From positions 1-63,865 of the forward strand of contig JAUSID010000211.1 of assembly GCA_030648295.1 (NCBI GenBank): a stretch of DNA of 63,865 nucleotides, read 5' to 3'. Made by a program: the position numbers and the translations under genes. This stretch comes from Opitutaceae bacterium (GTDB taxonomy: Bacteria > Verrucomicrobiota > Verrucomicrobiia > Opitutales > Opitutaceae). The first letter of the stretch is position 1. Each line of letters starts with the position of its first letter. Below, in pieces: positions 16,873-24,622 of the stretch. The notes under the pieces were generated by a model. The model was not told the origin of the DNA and searched no databases. It saw only the letters and a program-made list of their open reading frames with translations.

Positions 16873-17020
16873 ATCGCTGTATTTCAAAGTCGTGGCGCGG
16901 CGGCCGAGTAAATATATATAGAAACGCCGGGCTTACACAGCTGCCTGGTCGGCAGCACGATCTGCGCTTTCCGGTAAAAATGTCCGGTGAAGATGGCACC
17001 AAATCGCCCGCGTGCGGCAG

Positions 17021-17037
17021 TTGGCACCCGCCGTGCG
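17021..17037 (+). promoter_or_regulatory. Sigma54 (-24/-12) promoter of the cytochrome/MtrAB operon
   Basis: TTGGCAC-CCGCCG-TGCG has the invariant GG (17023-17024) and GC (17035-17036) with exactly 10 bp between them, and TGGCAC matches the -24 consensus fully. Transcription would start near 17048, about 50 bp before the ATG at 17097. Together with the adjacent NtrC-type gene and two palindromes this is well supported. The rest of the 16684-17096 intergenic region has no gene. Confidence 0.6.
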
Positions 17038-17096
17038 AAGCAAACACAAGTCCAGCGGGCCATGTTAAACCAGCCGCCGCCGGTACTTTTCCGTCC

Positions 17097-17513
17097 ATGC
17101 TCAAACAAGCACCTCGCACGAAAGTCACCCCCGAACGAGCGTCAACCGCAGGCCGCAAGTCGGCGGCCATCACGATGAGGGCCGGCACCTTTGCCGTTGC
17201 CGGCGCTGTTCTCTCGGCGTTCTCCGCCGGGGTGGCGCACGCCGTCGATGCGAAAGCGCTGTGGGAAAAGCACTGCATCCAATGTCACGGCGCCGACGGC
17301 AAGGGACTCACGAAAATGGGGAAAAAGTTGAACATCCGGGATCTCACCGACCCGAAGATTCAAGCCGAGGCCACGGATGAAAAGATCCGCGCAAACATCA
17401 GGGACGGCGTCAAGGACGCGACGGGAAAAATCCGGATGAAGCCGGCCGAAAACGTCACCGACGCGGAAATCACCGCCCTCATAAATCACGTTCGAAAACT
17501 GAGCTCCAAATAA
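17097..17513 (+). CDS. Periplasmic monohaem cytochrome c (first gene of the MtrAB operon)
   Basis: 138 aa from the ATG at 17097; an internal ATG at 17175 would give a 112-aa protein with a tidy signal peptide (MRAGTFAVAGAVLSAFSAGVA) and the same length as its paralogue at 12.5-12.8 kb, so 17175 is a real alternative. There is one haem site, CIQCH, and a Met (RMKPAE) suitable as the sixth ligand. The close similarity to the module A cytochrome means the two operons on either side of the two-component genes start with duplicated carriers. It is the first gene after the -24/-12 promoter, and the slipin gene follows 13 bp later. Confidence 0.8.
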   Translation: MLKQAPRTKVTPERASTAGRKSAAITMRAGTFAVAGAVLSAFSAGVAHAVDAKALWEKHCIQCHGADGKGLTKMGKKLNIRDLTDPKIQAEATDEKIRANIRDGVKDATGKIRMKPAENVTDAEITALINHVRKLSSK

Positions 17514-17526
17514 ACCCTGAAACTTT

Positions 17527-18363
17527 ATGGAATCACTGTCAAAATTACCCGATACGGTGGGAGTGGTGGTCGGCACGATCATCGTCCTGGTCATATTGTC
17601 GCAATCGATCCGTATATTGCGTGAATATCAGCGCGGAATCATCTTCCGCCTGGGCAAGCTGGTCGGCCCAAAGGGTCCAGGGCCGATTTTCCTGATTCCC
17701 TGGGTCGATCGGATGGTCCGGATGGACCTGCGCGTGGTGACGGTCGACGTCCCGAAGCAGGAGTCAATGACGCGGGACAATGTGCCGGTCACGGTTGACG
17801 CAGTCGTATATTTTTCCGTCGTCGATCCCGTTGCGGCCGTCGTCAAGGTCGAGAACTTCCTGAAGGCGGTCTCGCTGATCGCCCAGACAACGCTCCGCAG
17901 CGTGTTGGGCCAGTCGGAACTGGATGAGCTGCTCGCGCATCGGGACAAGATCAACCACATCCTCCAGGAGATCATCGATCGGCATACCGATCCATGGGGC
18001 GTGAAGGTCAGCGCGGTGGAAGTCCGCGATGTCATTCTGCCGGAAGACATGAAGCGCACGATGGCCACGCAGGCGGAAAGTGAGCGCGAGCGGCGCGCGA
18101 AAATCATCAATGCGGAAGGCGAGTATCAGGCCGCCGAGAAACTGGTGCAGGCCGCCGGGATGATTCGCTGCGAACCGATCGCGCTTCAGCTCCGGTTTCT
18201 CCAGACGATGCGGGAAATTTCGAGCGAGCATAACACGACGACCTTCCTGCCCATCCCGATCGATCTCTTCGCGCCGTTCATCAAGAACCTGGCCGGAGGA
18301 AACGGCAACGGCTCGGCGCCCGCGGAGACATTTCCGCTGCCGCGAGTGCCAATAGCCAAATAA
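17527..18363 (+). CDS. SPFH/stomatin-like (slipin) membrane protein
   Basis: 278 aa. An N-terminal hydrophobic segment (VGVVVGTIIVLVILSQSI) is followed by the band-7 domain with REYQRGIIFRLGK, GPGPIFLIPWVDRM and VDVPKQ...TRDNVPVTVDAVVYF, and then an Ala/Glu-rich coiled coil (ESERERRAKIINAEGEYQAAEKL). This is a bacterial slipin: these scaffold or organise membrane microdomains, often with a partner protease (NfeD). Neither NfeD nor a protease is next to it. Instead it sits inside a redox operon between cytochrome c and ferredoxin genes, which suggests a role in arranging the NrfD/MtrAB complexes. Confidence 0.85.
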   Translation: MESLSKLPDTVGVVVGTIIVLVILSQSIRILREYQRGIIFRLGKLVGPKGPGPIFLIPWVDRMVRMDLRVVTVDVPKQESMTRDNVPVTVDAVVYFSVVDPVAAVVKVENFLKAVSLIAQTTLRSVLGQSELDELLAHRDKINHILQEIIDRHTDPWGVKVSAVEVRDVILPEDMKRTMATQAESERERRAKIINAEGEYQAAEKLVQAAGMIRCEPIALQLRFLQTMREISSEHNTTTFLPIPIDLFAPFIKNLAGGNGNGSAPAETFPLPRVPIAK

Positions 18364-18408
18364 CCGGCACCGGCACGCGACGCAGCAACCCTCATCCGGA
18401 GACATCGC

Positions 18409-19368
18409 ATGAATGAGACCCGCCGTGAATTCGTCGGAGGCGCGTTGATCGCCTGTGGCGCACTGGGCGCAGGACTCGGCGCCAGCAGGTTGATCCGCAA
18501 GCTCAAGAAACCGGAGTCGCCGCCCACCACGCTGGTGGCGGCATTGACGGCCAAGGGCGAACTTGTGCGCGTGCCGGCCGAGACCGCTACGGTCCACGCC
18601 CATCCCGCACCCGCCGTCGGTGAGGCCGCCCGCCAGGGTGTGCCCGGACGAAAATGGGTCATGGTGATCGACCTGGCGAAGTGCAGCGGTTGCGCCAATT
18701 GCACGATCGCGTGCAACAAAATGCACGCCACCTCGCCGGATCGGCATTGGATTCGCGTCTTCCGAATGCAGGACAGCGCGCACACCGCGCCGTATTGGTT
18801 CCCCAAGCCGTGTTTTCATTGCGACAACCCGCCCTGCACGAAGGTCTGTCCCGTCGGCGCGACGTTCAAACGCCAGGACGGGATTGTACTCATCGACAAC
18901 GAACGCTGCATCGGATGCCGGTTCTGCATGGCCGCGTGCCCGTATTCGACACGCTATTTCAACTGGGCTCGGCCGGATAACACCGTTCATGCCGGCAAAA
19001 CGTATTCCCCCGAGACGGGCGTACCGCGCCGGATCGGCACGGTGGAGAAGTGCGATTTCTGCCCGGAGATGGCGAGCCAGGGCATCCTGCCGGCGTGTGT
19101 CACCAGCTGCGACATGGCGGCGATCTATTTTGGGGACGAAAACGAGGACGCGGTTTCGAACTCCGAGGAAACAGTCCGCCTCTCGCGACTGCTGGAGCAG
19201 CGCGCGGCCTACCGGTATCTGGCGGAGCTCGGCACGGAGCCGCGCGTATATTACCTGCCGCCGAAGAACCGCGAGTTTCCTGCTCCGTCGCTGGCGCCCA
19301 AGGCGAAGTCCTCCACGCCCATCGCGCCAGATCACGCGAGCCACGTCCATCAGAAGGCGACCACATGA
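18409..19368 (+). CDS. Tat-exported four-cluster ferredoxin subunit (module C)
   Basis: 319 aa. The leader NETRREFVGGALIACGALGAG is a twin-arginine signal. Four [4Fe-4S] cysteine groups follow: CSGCANCTIAC, CFHCDNPPCTKVC, CIGCRFCMAAC and CDFC...CVTSC. It belongs to the DmsB/PsrB/ActB-ferredoxin family and should pass electrons between the NrfD subunit (4-bp overlap, ATGA) and periplasmic haems. A linker of about 45 residues rich in Pro, Ala and Val separates the signal from the first cluster, and the C-terminal 25 residues are a His/Pro/Lys-rich tail (DHASHVHQKATT) not seen in the other two modules. Confidence 0.85.
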   Translation: MNETRREFVGGALIACGALGAGLGASRLIRKLKKPESPPTTLVAALTAKGELVRVPAETATVHAHPAPAVGEAARQGVPGRKWVMVIDLAKCSGCANCTIACNKMHATSPDRHWIRVFRMQDSAHTAPYWFPKPCFHCDNPPCTKVCPVGATFKRQDGIVLIDNERCIGCRFCMAACPYSTRYFNWARPDNTVHAGKTYSPETGVPRRIGTVEKCDFCPEMASQGILPACVTSCDMAAIYFGDENEDAVSNSEETVRLSRLLEQRAAYRYLAELGTEPRVYYLPPKNREFPAPSLAPKAKSSTPIAPDHASHVHQKATT

Positions 19369-21362
19369 AGCTCGCGGACACGAACCACAACGGTGGCGCA
19401 CCGGCAATCGACCATGACCGCTTGAGGGACGACATCCTGGGCAAACTGCGATGTTCGCTCGCCACGCCAAACCGGAATGAACGGTTGTGGCTGGCGTTTC
19501 TTGGCACGTTGATCCTTGCGGGCGCGGGTGCCTATATATGGCAGTGCACCTACGGACTACAGGTCACGGGCATGCGCGAATACGTCTTCTGGGGCGTATA
19601 CATGACCAACTTCGTCTTCTTCATCGGAGTCAGCCATGCCGGCACGCTCATCTCGGCCATCCTCCGCGTCACGGGCGCGGAATGGCGCCGGTCGATCACG
19701 CGGATGGCCGAGGCCATCACGGTTTTCGCCCTGATGATTGGCGCCCCCATGGTCATCATCGACATGGGCCGTCCCGATCGCGTGCTCAACGTGATCATCC
19801 ATGGGCGGATGAACTCACCGATTCTTTGGGATGTATGCTCCATCTGCACGTATATGTCCGGCAGTCTGCTGTATTTATATGTGGCCATGATTCCGGATTT
19901 CGCCCTGCTCGCGCCCCGCGCTCCCATGTGGGAACGCCGAACCCTGCGACAGCGACTTTTCCAGGTCCTGTCACTGGGTTATCGCGACACCCCCGAGCAG
20001 CGGCGTTTACTCGAGAAAGCGCTCGCGACGATGGCGGTGATCATCATCCCGGTGGCAATCTCCGTGCACACGGTGGTGTCGTGGATATTCGGCATGACGC
20101 TGCGGCCGGGCTGGCACAGCACGATCTTCGGGCCCTACTTCGTCATCGGCGCGATCTTCTCGGGGACGGCGGGAATTATCACGGCCATGGTCGTTTTCCG
20201 AAAGGTGTACCATCTGGAGAATTTCCTGACCGAACGCCAGTTCAAGAACCTGGGCCGGCTGATGCTGGCGCTGAATCTTCTGTATATATACTTCACGCTC
20301 GCGGAATATTTGACCGCCTGGTACGGCGCGGAGGAGTCGGACCACCGGTTGCTCAACCTCCTCATGGGCCACAGCCCCTATGGCGTGGCATTCTGGACCT
20401 GGGCCTCGCTGTGCCTGTTCCTGCCCGCGTTGATCGTGATGCTGCCGTTGAAGGAAAGCCTGATCCCGCGGCTGCTGGTCGCATCGATCATCATCAACAT
20501 CGGGATGTGGGTGAAACGGTACCTCATCATCGTACCGACGCTGATGACGCCCTATATAGCCCCGGAGGCCGCGGGTGTGACTCCGAGCTACATGCCGACG
20601 TGGGTGGAGTGGACGGTGACGCTGGGGGGGCTCGCGACGTTCCTCATGCTGTTCACCCTGTTTGCGAAGTTTTTCCCCATCATATCGGTTTGGGAGACGG
20701 TCGAAGGCGTGGCGGAACTGGGGGCGAAAAATATCGGGGTTGACCTCGACCGTCCGCTACATCCGCCACCGCGGCGGCTCGACTCACGTCGTCGGTTCGC
20801 GATGCCAGCGGCCGTTGCCATTCTTTTCCTGGTGGGTCTCGCCTTCGGTACCACTGCGTTCGGCGCCGCAACCAATGAAAAGCCGGTGGTTGCGGCGTCC
20901 GCCGCACGGGTTGAAATCGCAGTCGCGTCGCGCGACACCGACGAGGGGCCGCAGCTCGCCGCCACCGTCCGCTTGAGCGGCCAGCCACTCGCGGGCGCAG
21001 AGGTCGAGTTCTTCGTCCGACGCGCATTGGGCCGGCTTTCGCTCGGCACCCAGGCAACCGGCGCCGATGGCGTGGCCATGATTCCCTCGCCCAGTGATCT
21101 GCCCGGACGTAACGGAGGCGAACTGGAGGTAATCGCGGAAATCAAATCACCCGCCGCGCATGCCACTCAGGCCGGAGAGGCGACAATAAAAGCGGGCCAG
21201 CCCGCCGCCATTACGGCGGATCCATTCCCGCGTGCGCTTTGGTCGCCGCATGCGCCGCTCGGGCTCGTGTTCACCTTCGTGCTGCTGCTGGGAATCGTCT
21301 GGAGCACCTACAGTTTCGTCATCGTCCAGCTAATCCGGATACGGAAAGCCGGTAATCCATGA
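19365..21362 (+). CDS. NrfD-like membrane subunit with C-terminal Ig-like domain (module C)
   Basis: 665 aa from the ATG at 19365. Residues about 40-450 are NrfD-type helices with YVFWGVYMTNFVFFIGVSHAG, MGRPDRVLNVI and the amphipathic gap typical of ActC/PsrC proteins. After about residue 477 the protein continues with an extra helix (AVAILFLVGLAFGTTAF), a soluble beta-rich segment (about 515-620: ATVRLSGQPLAGAEVEFFVRR...), and a final helix (LGLVFTFVLLLGIVWSTYSF). The soluble part reads like an Ig/Big-1-type extracytoplasmic domain. The fusion could hold a periplasmic partner such as MtrA next to the quinol site. Homology of the first part is firm and the role of the extension is inferred. 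Confidence 0.8.
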   Translation: MKLADTNHNGGAPAIDHDRLRDDILGKLRCSLATPNRNERLWLAFLGTLILAGAGAYIWQCTYGLQVTGMREYVFWGVYMTNFVFFIGVSHAGTLISAILRVTGAEWRRSITRMAEAITVFALMIGAPMVIIDMGRPDRVLNVIIHGRMNSPILWDVCSICTYMSGSLLYLYVAMIPDFALLAPRAPMWERRTLRQRLFQVLSLGYRDTPEQRRLLEKALATMAVIIIPVAISVHTVVSWIFGMTLRPGWHSTIFGPYFVIGAIFSGTAGIITAMVVFRKVYHLENFLTERQFKNLGRLMLALNLLYIYFTLAEYLTAWYGAEESDHRLLNLLMGHSPYGVAFWTWASLCLFLPALIVMLPLKESLIPRLLVASIIINIGMWVKRYLIIVPTLMTPYIAPEAAGVTPSYMPTWVEWTVTLGGLATFLMLFTLFAKFFPIISVWETVEGVAELGAKNIGVDLDRPLHPPPRRLDSRRRFAMPAAVAILFLVGLAFGTTAFGAATNEKPVVAASAARVEIAVASRDTDEGPQLAATVRLSGQPLAGAEVEFFVRRALGRLSLGTQATGADGVAMIPSPSDLPGRNGGELEVIAEIKSPAAHATQAGEATIKAGQPAAITADPFPRALWSPHAPLGLVFTFVLLLGIVWSTYSFVIVQLIRIRKAGNP

Positions 21363-21458
21363 GCACGTGCCCTGCCCGACGGCCACGGAGGCGCGCCTGA
21401 AAGCCGCGTGCCCCCGTTCCGCTCAACACCTCACGCCAACACCAGAACCACGCCACCT

Positions 21459-22256
21459 ATGAATCCACGACTGCGCCGGTGCCTCAACGCCCTCCTCTAC
21501 GGCGGCCTCCCACTTTGGGGGCTGCTTTTTGTTTCCTGTGTGATGGTCCGCCGGCCGATGTTCTCGCCGCCCCAGTTCACCGCCGGCCCGATGGCCGGAG
21601 CGCAGTTCGTCGGTTCGAAGGAGTGCGCGCAGTGCCACGAGGAAAAGGTGCGCAGCTTCGGCGGGGCCACGCACTCGAAGCTGCTCGCTCCGGGCGAAAA
21701 CGCCAAGAACGTCGGCTGCGAATCCTGCCACGGACCGGGCAGCAAACATGTGCAGTCCGGCGGCGAAGCGGGCACCATCATCAATCCGCGCCAGTCGCCC
21801 GCCACCTGTTTCGAGTGCCATGCCGACAAGCGCGGCGAATTCGCGCTCGCGAACTCCCACCCGGTGCTCGCCGGCAAGGTGTCCTGCGCCGACTGCCACA
21901 ACCCGCACCAGGGCGAAATGGTGATCGGAGGCGGCGCCCGGAATCTAGCGTCGATGAACGACACCTGCTTCCAGTGCCACCCGAGCCAGAGGGGCCCGTT
22001 CGTGTTCGAACACGAGGCGCTGCGCGAAAACTGCACGACCTGCCACAATCCGCACGGGACGGTGAACGCGAAGATGCTCAAGTCGCGCAACGCGAGCCTG
22101 TGCCTGCAATGCCACTTCCAGCAGCAGACGGCCACCGGTCAAATCGTCATCGGCGGCCGTGATCACGCTGGCTCGCTGATTCGCGGCACCTGCTGGTCGG
22201 CCGGCTGCCACGAGGCGGTCCACGGCTCGCACGTCAACTCCTCGCTCCGCTTCTGA
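21459..22256 (+). CDS. MtrA/DmsE-like octahaem cytochrome c, copy 1
   Basis: 265 aa. The N-terminal segment LLFVSC resembles a lipobox, so the mature protein may be lipid-anchored. Haem motifs are CAQCH, CESCH, CFECH, CADCH, CFQCH, CTTCH and CLQCH plus a non-standard CWSAGCH (CX4CH) at the C-terminus, eight in all. The repeated pattern FVGSKECAQCHEE, CHGPGS and NCTTCHNPHG is that of the MtrA/PioA/DmsE family, which fills the outer-membrane porin MtrB to conduct electrons across it. Canonical MtrA has ten haems. The matching MtrB-like gene follows after 24 bp. There is about 100 bp before it, with no terminator seen, so it is probably co-transcribed with the NrfD gene. Confidence 0.85.
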   Translation: MNPRLRRCLNALLYGGLPLWGLLFVSCVMVRRPMFSPPQFTAGPMAGAQFVGSKECAQCHEEKVRSFGGATHSKLLAPGENAKNVGCESCHGPGSKHVQSGGEAGTIINPRQSPATCFECHADKRGEFALANSHPVLAGKVSCADCHNPHQGEMVIGGGARNLASMNDTCFQCHPSQRGPFVFEHEALRENCTTCHNPHGTVNAKMLKSRNASLCLQCHFQQQTATGQIVIGGRDHAGSLIRGTCWSAGCHEAVHGSHVNSSLRF

Positions 22257-22280
22257 CACCAACGCTCAACCCAGCCCGCC

Positions 22281-24314
22281 ATGCACCTCTTTCGTACTTC
22301 CGCCCCGTGGGCACTCCTGCTGCTTGCCCCCTGCCTTGCCGCCGATGACATCGTCACCCGCGGCACCATCTCCGTCGGCGCCGGCGGCGCCCTTCAGGAC
22401 GGCGACCGCCCGTCATTCCAGCAAATCTTCCAACACCGCAAGACCGGCTACGGCGGCATCGAAGATTTCCAGCTGACCAGTGAAAGGAAAGACACCGTCT
22501 TCACCTTCAATGCCCGGGCCATGCCCGGCGACGACAACTACCGGTTGCTCGCGCGCTTCGAAAAAACCGACAAGGCCTACTTCGAAGCCGGCTACACGCA
22601 GTACCGCGTATGGTACGACGGCTCGGGCGGCTACTTCCGGCCAACTGGCACCGAGTTCACCGTGTTCGACGAGGATCTCTCGGTCAAGCGGAGCACGCTC
22701 TGGGCGGAAGTCGGGCTGCACACCGCGAACCATACGATGGTCAAACTTCGTTACGAGCGCCTCGGACGCGAGGGCACGAAAAGTTCGACCTTCTGGGGCG
22801 ACACGAACCTGACCGGAACCTTCGGCGGGCGCGGTATCGTGCCGACGTTTTACGCGCTGGATGAAGTGACGAATGTGTTCACTTTCGACATCGGCAACAG
22901 CGCTCTGGAAAACGCTGCGTGGCATGTCGGCGCGCGCTATGCCGAAACCACGCTCGACAACCGGCGGCACACGCGCCGCCGCCCGCAGGAGACCGCCGAT
23001 CGCATCGTCACGACCCATGACGACACGAAAACCGACCTGTTTGCCACGCACGGCTACTACCAGCGCCAGTGGGGCGAAAAGCTCTCGGTCTCGGCCGGTG
23101 CGTTGATCACCAACGTCGACTCCACGATCGAGGGCAGCCGCATTTACGGGCAAACCTTCGATCCCGTCTATGATCCAGCGTACGTGCGCCGGCAGCAACG
23201 CGACGAGGGCTACTACGATCTCGAAGGCACGGCGGAGTTGAAGCAGACGGTGCTCAATCTCAATGCGGCGTACGCGCCGTCCAAGCACTGGTCGATCCGG
23301 CCTTCGCTGCGGTTCGAAAACCTGCACCAGGAGAGCATCGCCGAGTTCATGGAAACCAACATCGGTCCGAGCCCGGCGTTCGTGGCCATCCTCGAGGATG
23401 GCGAAGGCGAGCACGAAAAGAAATGGGACGAGTTTTCCGAGGCGGTGGAAATCCGCCACACCGGCCTGCCCAATCTGACGTTCTCCGCCCGGGGCGAGTG
23501 GCTCCAGGGCAGCGGCAATCTGGAGGAAACGCGGCTGCTGGAACATGGCGCGATTGTCAGCATCGACCGCGACACGGACACCGAAAGGACCTCGCAGAAG
23601 TATTCGTTCACCTCGAACTGGTATGCGCAGCCCGGGCTGACGCTGGCGGCGCAATATTATTACAAGGTCAACCAGAACGATTACGAGGCCCGGCGCGACA
23701 ACACGCCCGCCGGAACATCGAACCGCTACCCCGCCTACCTGGCCAACCAGGACTTCGAGACCCATGATTTCAACATGCGCATGTTCTGGCGGGCGACGCC
23801 GACGCTCAACCTGGTCACCCGCTACGACGTCCAGCAATCGAAGATTCACACCGGCGGTGAAGGCCTTCTCATGGCCGACAGTTCCAAGCTCACGTCGCAC
23901 ATCGTGAGCCAGGCTGCCACGTTCAGCCCGACCGCGCGCGTATATTTGAATGCGAACGTGAATGTGACTTTTGATCAGATGAACACGCCGGCGATCGCGT
24001 TCGTCCAGCACGGCGACAACAACTATGTCAACGGCTCGCTCGGTTGCGGTTTCGCCGCGGCGAAGAAGGATGACTTCCTGGTTGATGCGTCGTGGTTCCG
24101 CGCCAGCAACTTCATCGATCGCTCGGAGTTCACGCAGCCGTACGGCGTGAGCATGAAGCAGCAGGCGCTCTATCTGACGTGGGTTCGCCGCGAGAGCGAT
24201 CGCCTTATATATACCATGAGGTACGGTTATATCACGGCGCGCGATGGTACGTGGGTCGGCCGGAACGACTTCAACGCCCACGTCGTGTATGGTAAAGTCC
24301 AATACCACTTCTAG
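22281..24314 (+). CDS. MtrB/PioB-like outer-membrane porin, copy 1
   Basis: 677 aa with a short Sec signal (RTSAPWALLLLAPCLA). The rest is alternating hydrophobic/polar beta-strand sequence with many aromatic residues and ends in Phe (KVQYHF), the outer-membrane insertion signal. It directly follows an MtrA-like cytochrome and fits the MtrB/PioB decahaem-associated porin family in length and in features such as GYGGIEDFQL and LRYERLGREG. Its job would be to sheath the cytochrome through the outer membrane. It lacks the CxxC pair near the N-terminus that Shewanella MtrB has. A 30-bp perfect hairpin follows 83 bp downstream. Confidence 0.8.
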   Translation: MHLFRTSAPWALLLLAPCLAADDIVTRGTISVGAGGALQDGDRPSFQQIFQHRKTGYGGIEDFQLTSERKDTVFTFNARAMPGDDNYRLLARFEKTDKAYFEAGYTQYRVWYDGSGGYFRPTGTEFTVFDEDLSVKRSTLWAEVGLHTANHTMVKLRYERLGREGTKSSTFWGDTNLTGTFGGRGIVPTFYALDEVTNVFTFDIGNSALENAAWHVGARYAETTLDNRRHTRRRPQETADRIVTTHDDTKTDLFATHGYYQRQWGEKLSVSAGALITNVDSTIEGSRIYGQTFDPVYDPAYVRRQQRDEGYYDLEGTAELKQTVLNLNAAYAPSKHWSIRPSLRFENLHQESIAEFMETNIGPSPAFVAILEDGEGEHEKKWDEFSEAVEIRHTGLPNLTFSARGEWLQGSGNLEETRLLEHGAIVSIDRDTDTERTSQKYSFTSNWYAQPGLTLAAQYYYKVNQNDYEARRDNTPAGTSNRYPAYLANQDFETHDFNMRMFWRATPTLNLVTRYDVQQSKIHTGGEGLLMADSSKLTSHIVSQAATFSPTARVYLNANVNVTFDQMNTPAIAFVQHGDNNYVNGSLGCGFAAAKKDDFLVDASWFRASNFIDRSEFTQPYGVSMKQQALYLTWVRRESDRLIYTMRYGYITARDGTWVGRNDFNAHVVYGKVQYHF

Positions 24315-24396
24315 CCAGGCACGGCTGACCGCCTGAGGCGGTTCTCGCTGCCGGTCGCGTCGCGGATGACGCGTTCCGAGTTGTCCGGTAAAACCG

Positions 24397-24436
24397 CCGG
24401 CCGCGGGCTGTGATGCCCGCGGCCGGTGCGTTTCCG
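24397..24436 (+). terminator. Strong hairpin after mtrB copy 1 (terminator or attenuator)
   Basis: CCGGCCGCGGGC-TGTGAT-GCCCGCGGCCGG (24397-24426) is a perfect 12-bp stem with a 6-nt loop, followed by TGCGTTT. The T-run is short, so read-through into the second mtrAB pair is likely. It would set different levels for the two pairs. Confidence 0.55.
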
Positions 24437-24458
24437 CATATATTGTTTCGCGCGGCCT

Positions 24459-24478
24459 TCCCTCTAGTGCCAGAGGGA
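24459..24478. promoter_or_regulatory. Second inverted repeat in the mtrB1-mtrA2 gap
   Basis: TCCCTCT-AGTGCC-AGAGGGA is a 7-bp inverted repeat about 145 bp before the ATG of the second MtrA-like gene. The 24315-24622 gap holds only this and the stronger hairpin. It may be an operator or a leader structure for a second promoter. I see no clear -24/-12 element here. Confidence 0.35.
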
Positions 24479-24622
24479 GGATTATGCGCGCCCGGACGGT
24501 AATCGGCGCGCAAACCTGCGCAACGAATGCGCAGTCAATGGCGGGTCCTTTCCGGCATAGTGTGAATGGTTCAAACCGGATTCGAACTCTTACCTTCACC
24601 GGCCAATCCGAAACTTACCGCC

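Noticed and set aside
16855-16925. The palindrome and AT-run as an intrinsic terminator for the regulator gene
   Set aside because: The CTGTCAC palindrome has a near-identical partner 125 bp upstream and no T-tract directly after the stem; paired operators explain both copies.
22413-24599. 728-codon open frame on the minus strand opposite the first MtrB-like gene
   Set aside because: It reads as Arg/Val/Glu-rich sequence with no signal, domain or family motif, and is the usual by-product of high-GC third positions opposite a real gene. The plus-strand protein has a signal peptide, barrel pattern and terminal Phe.
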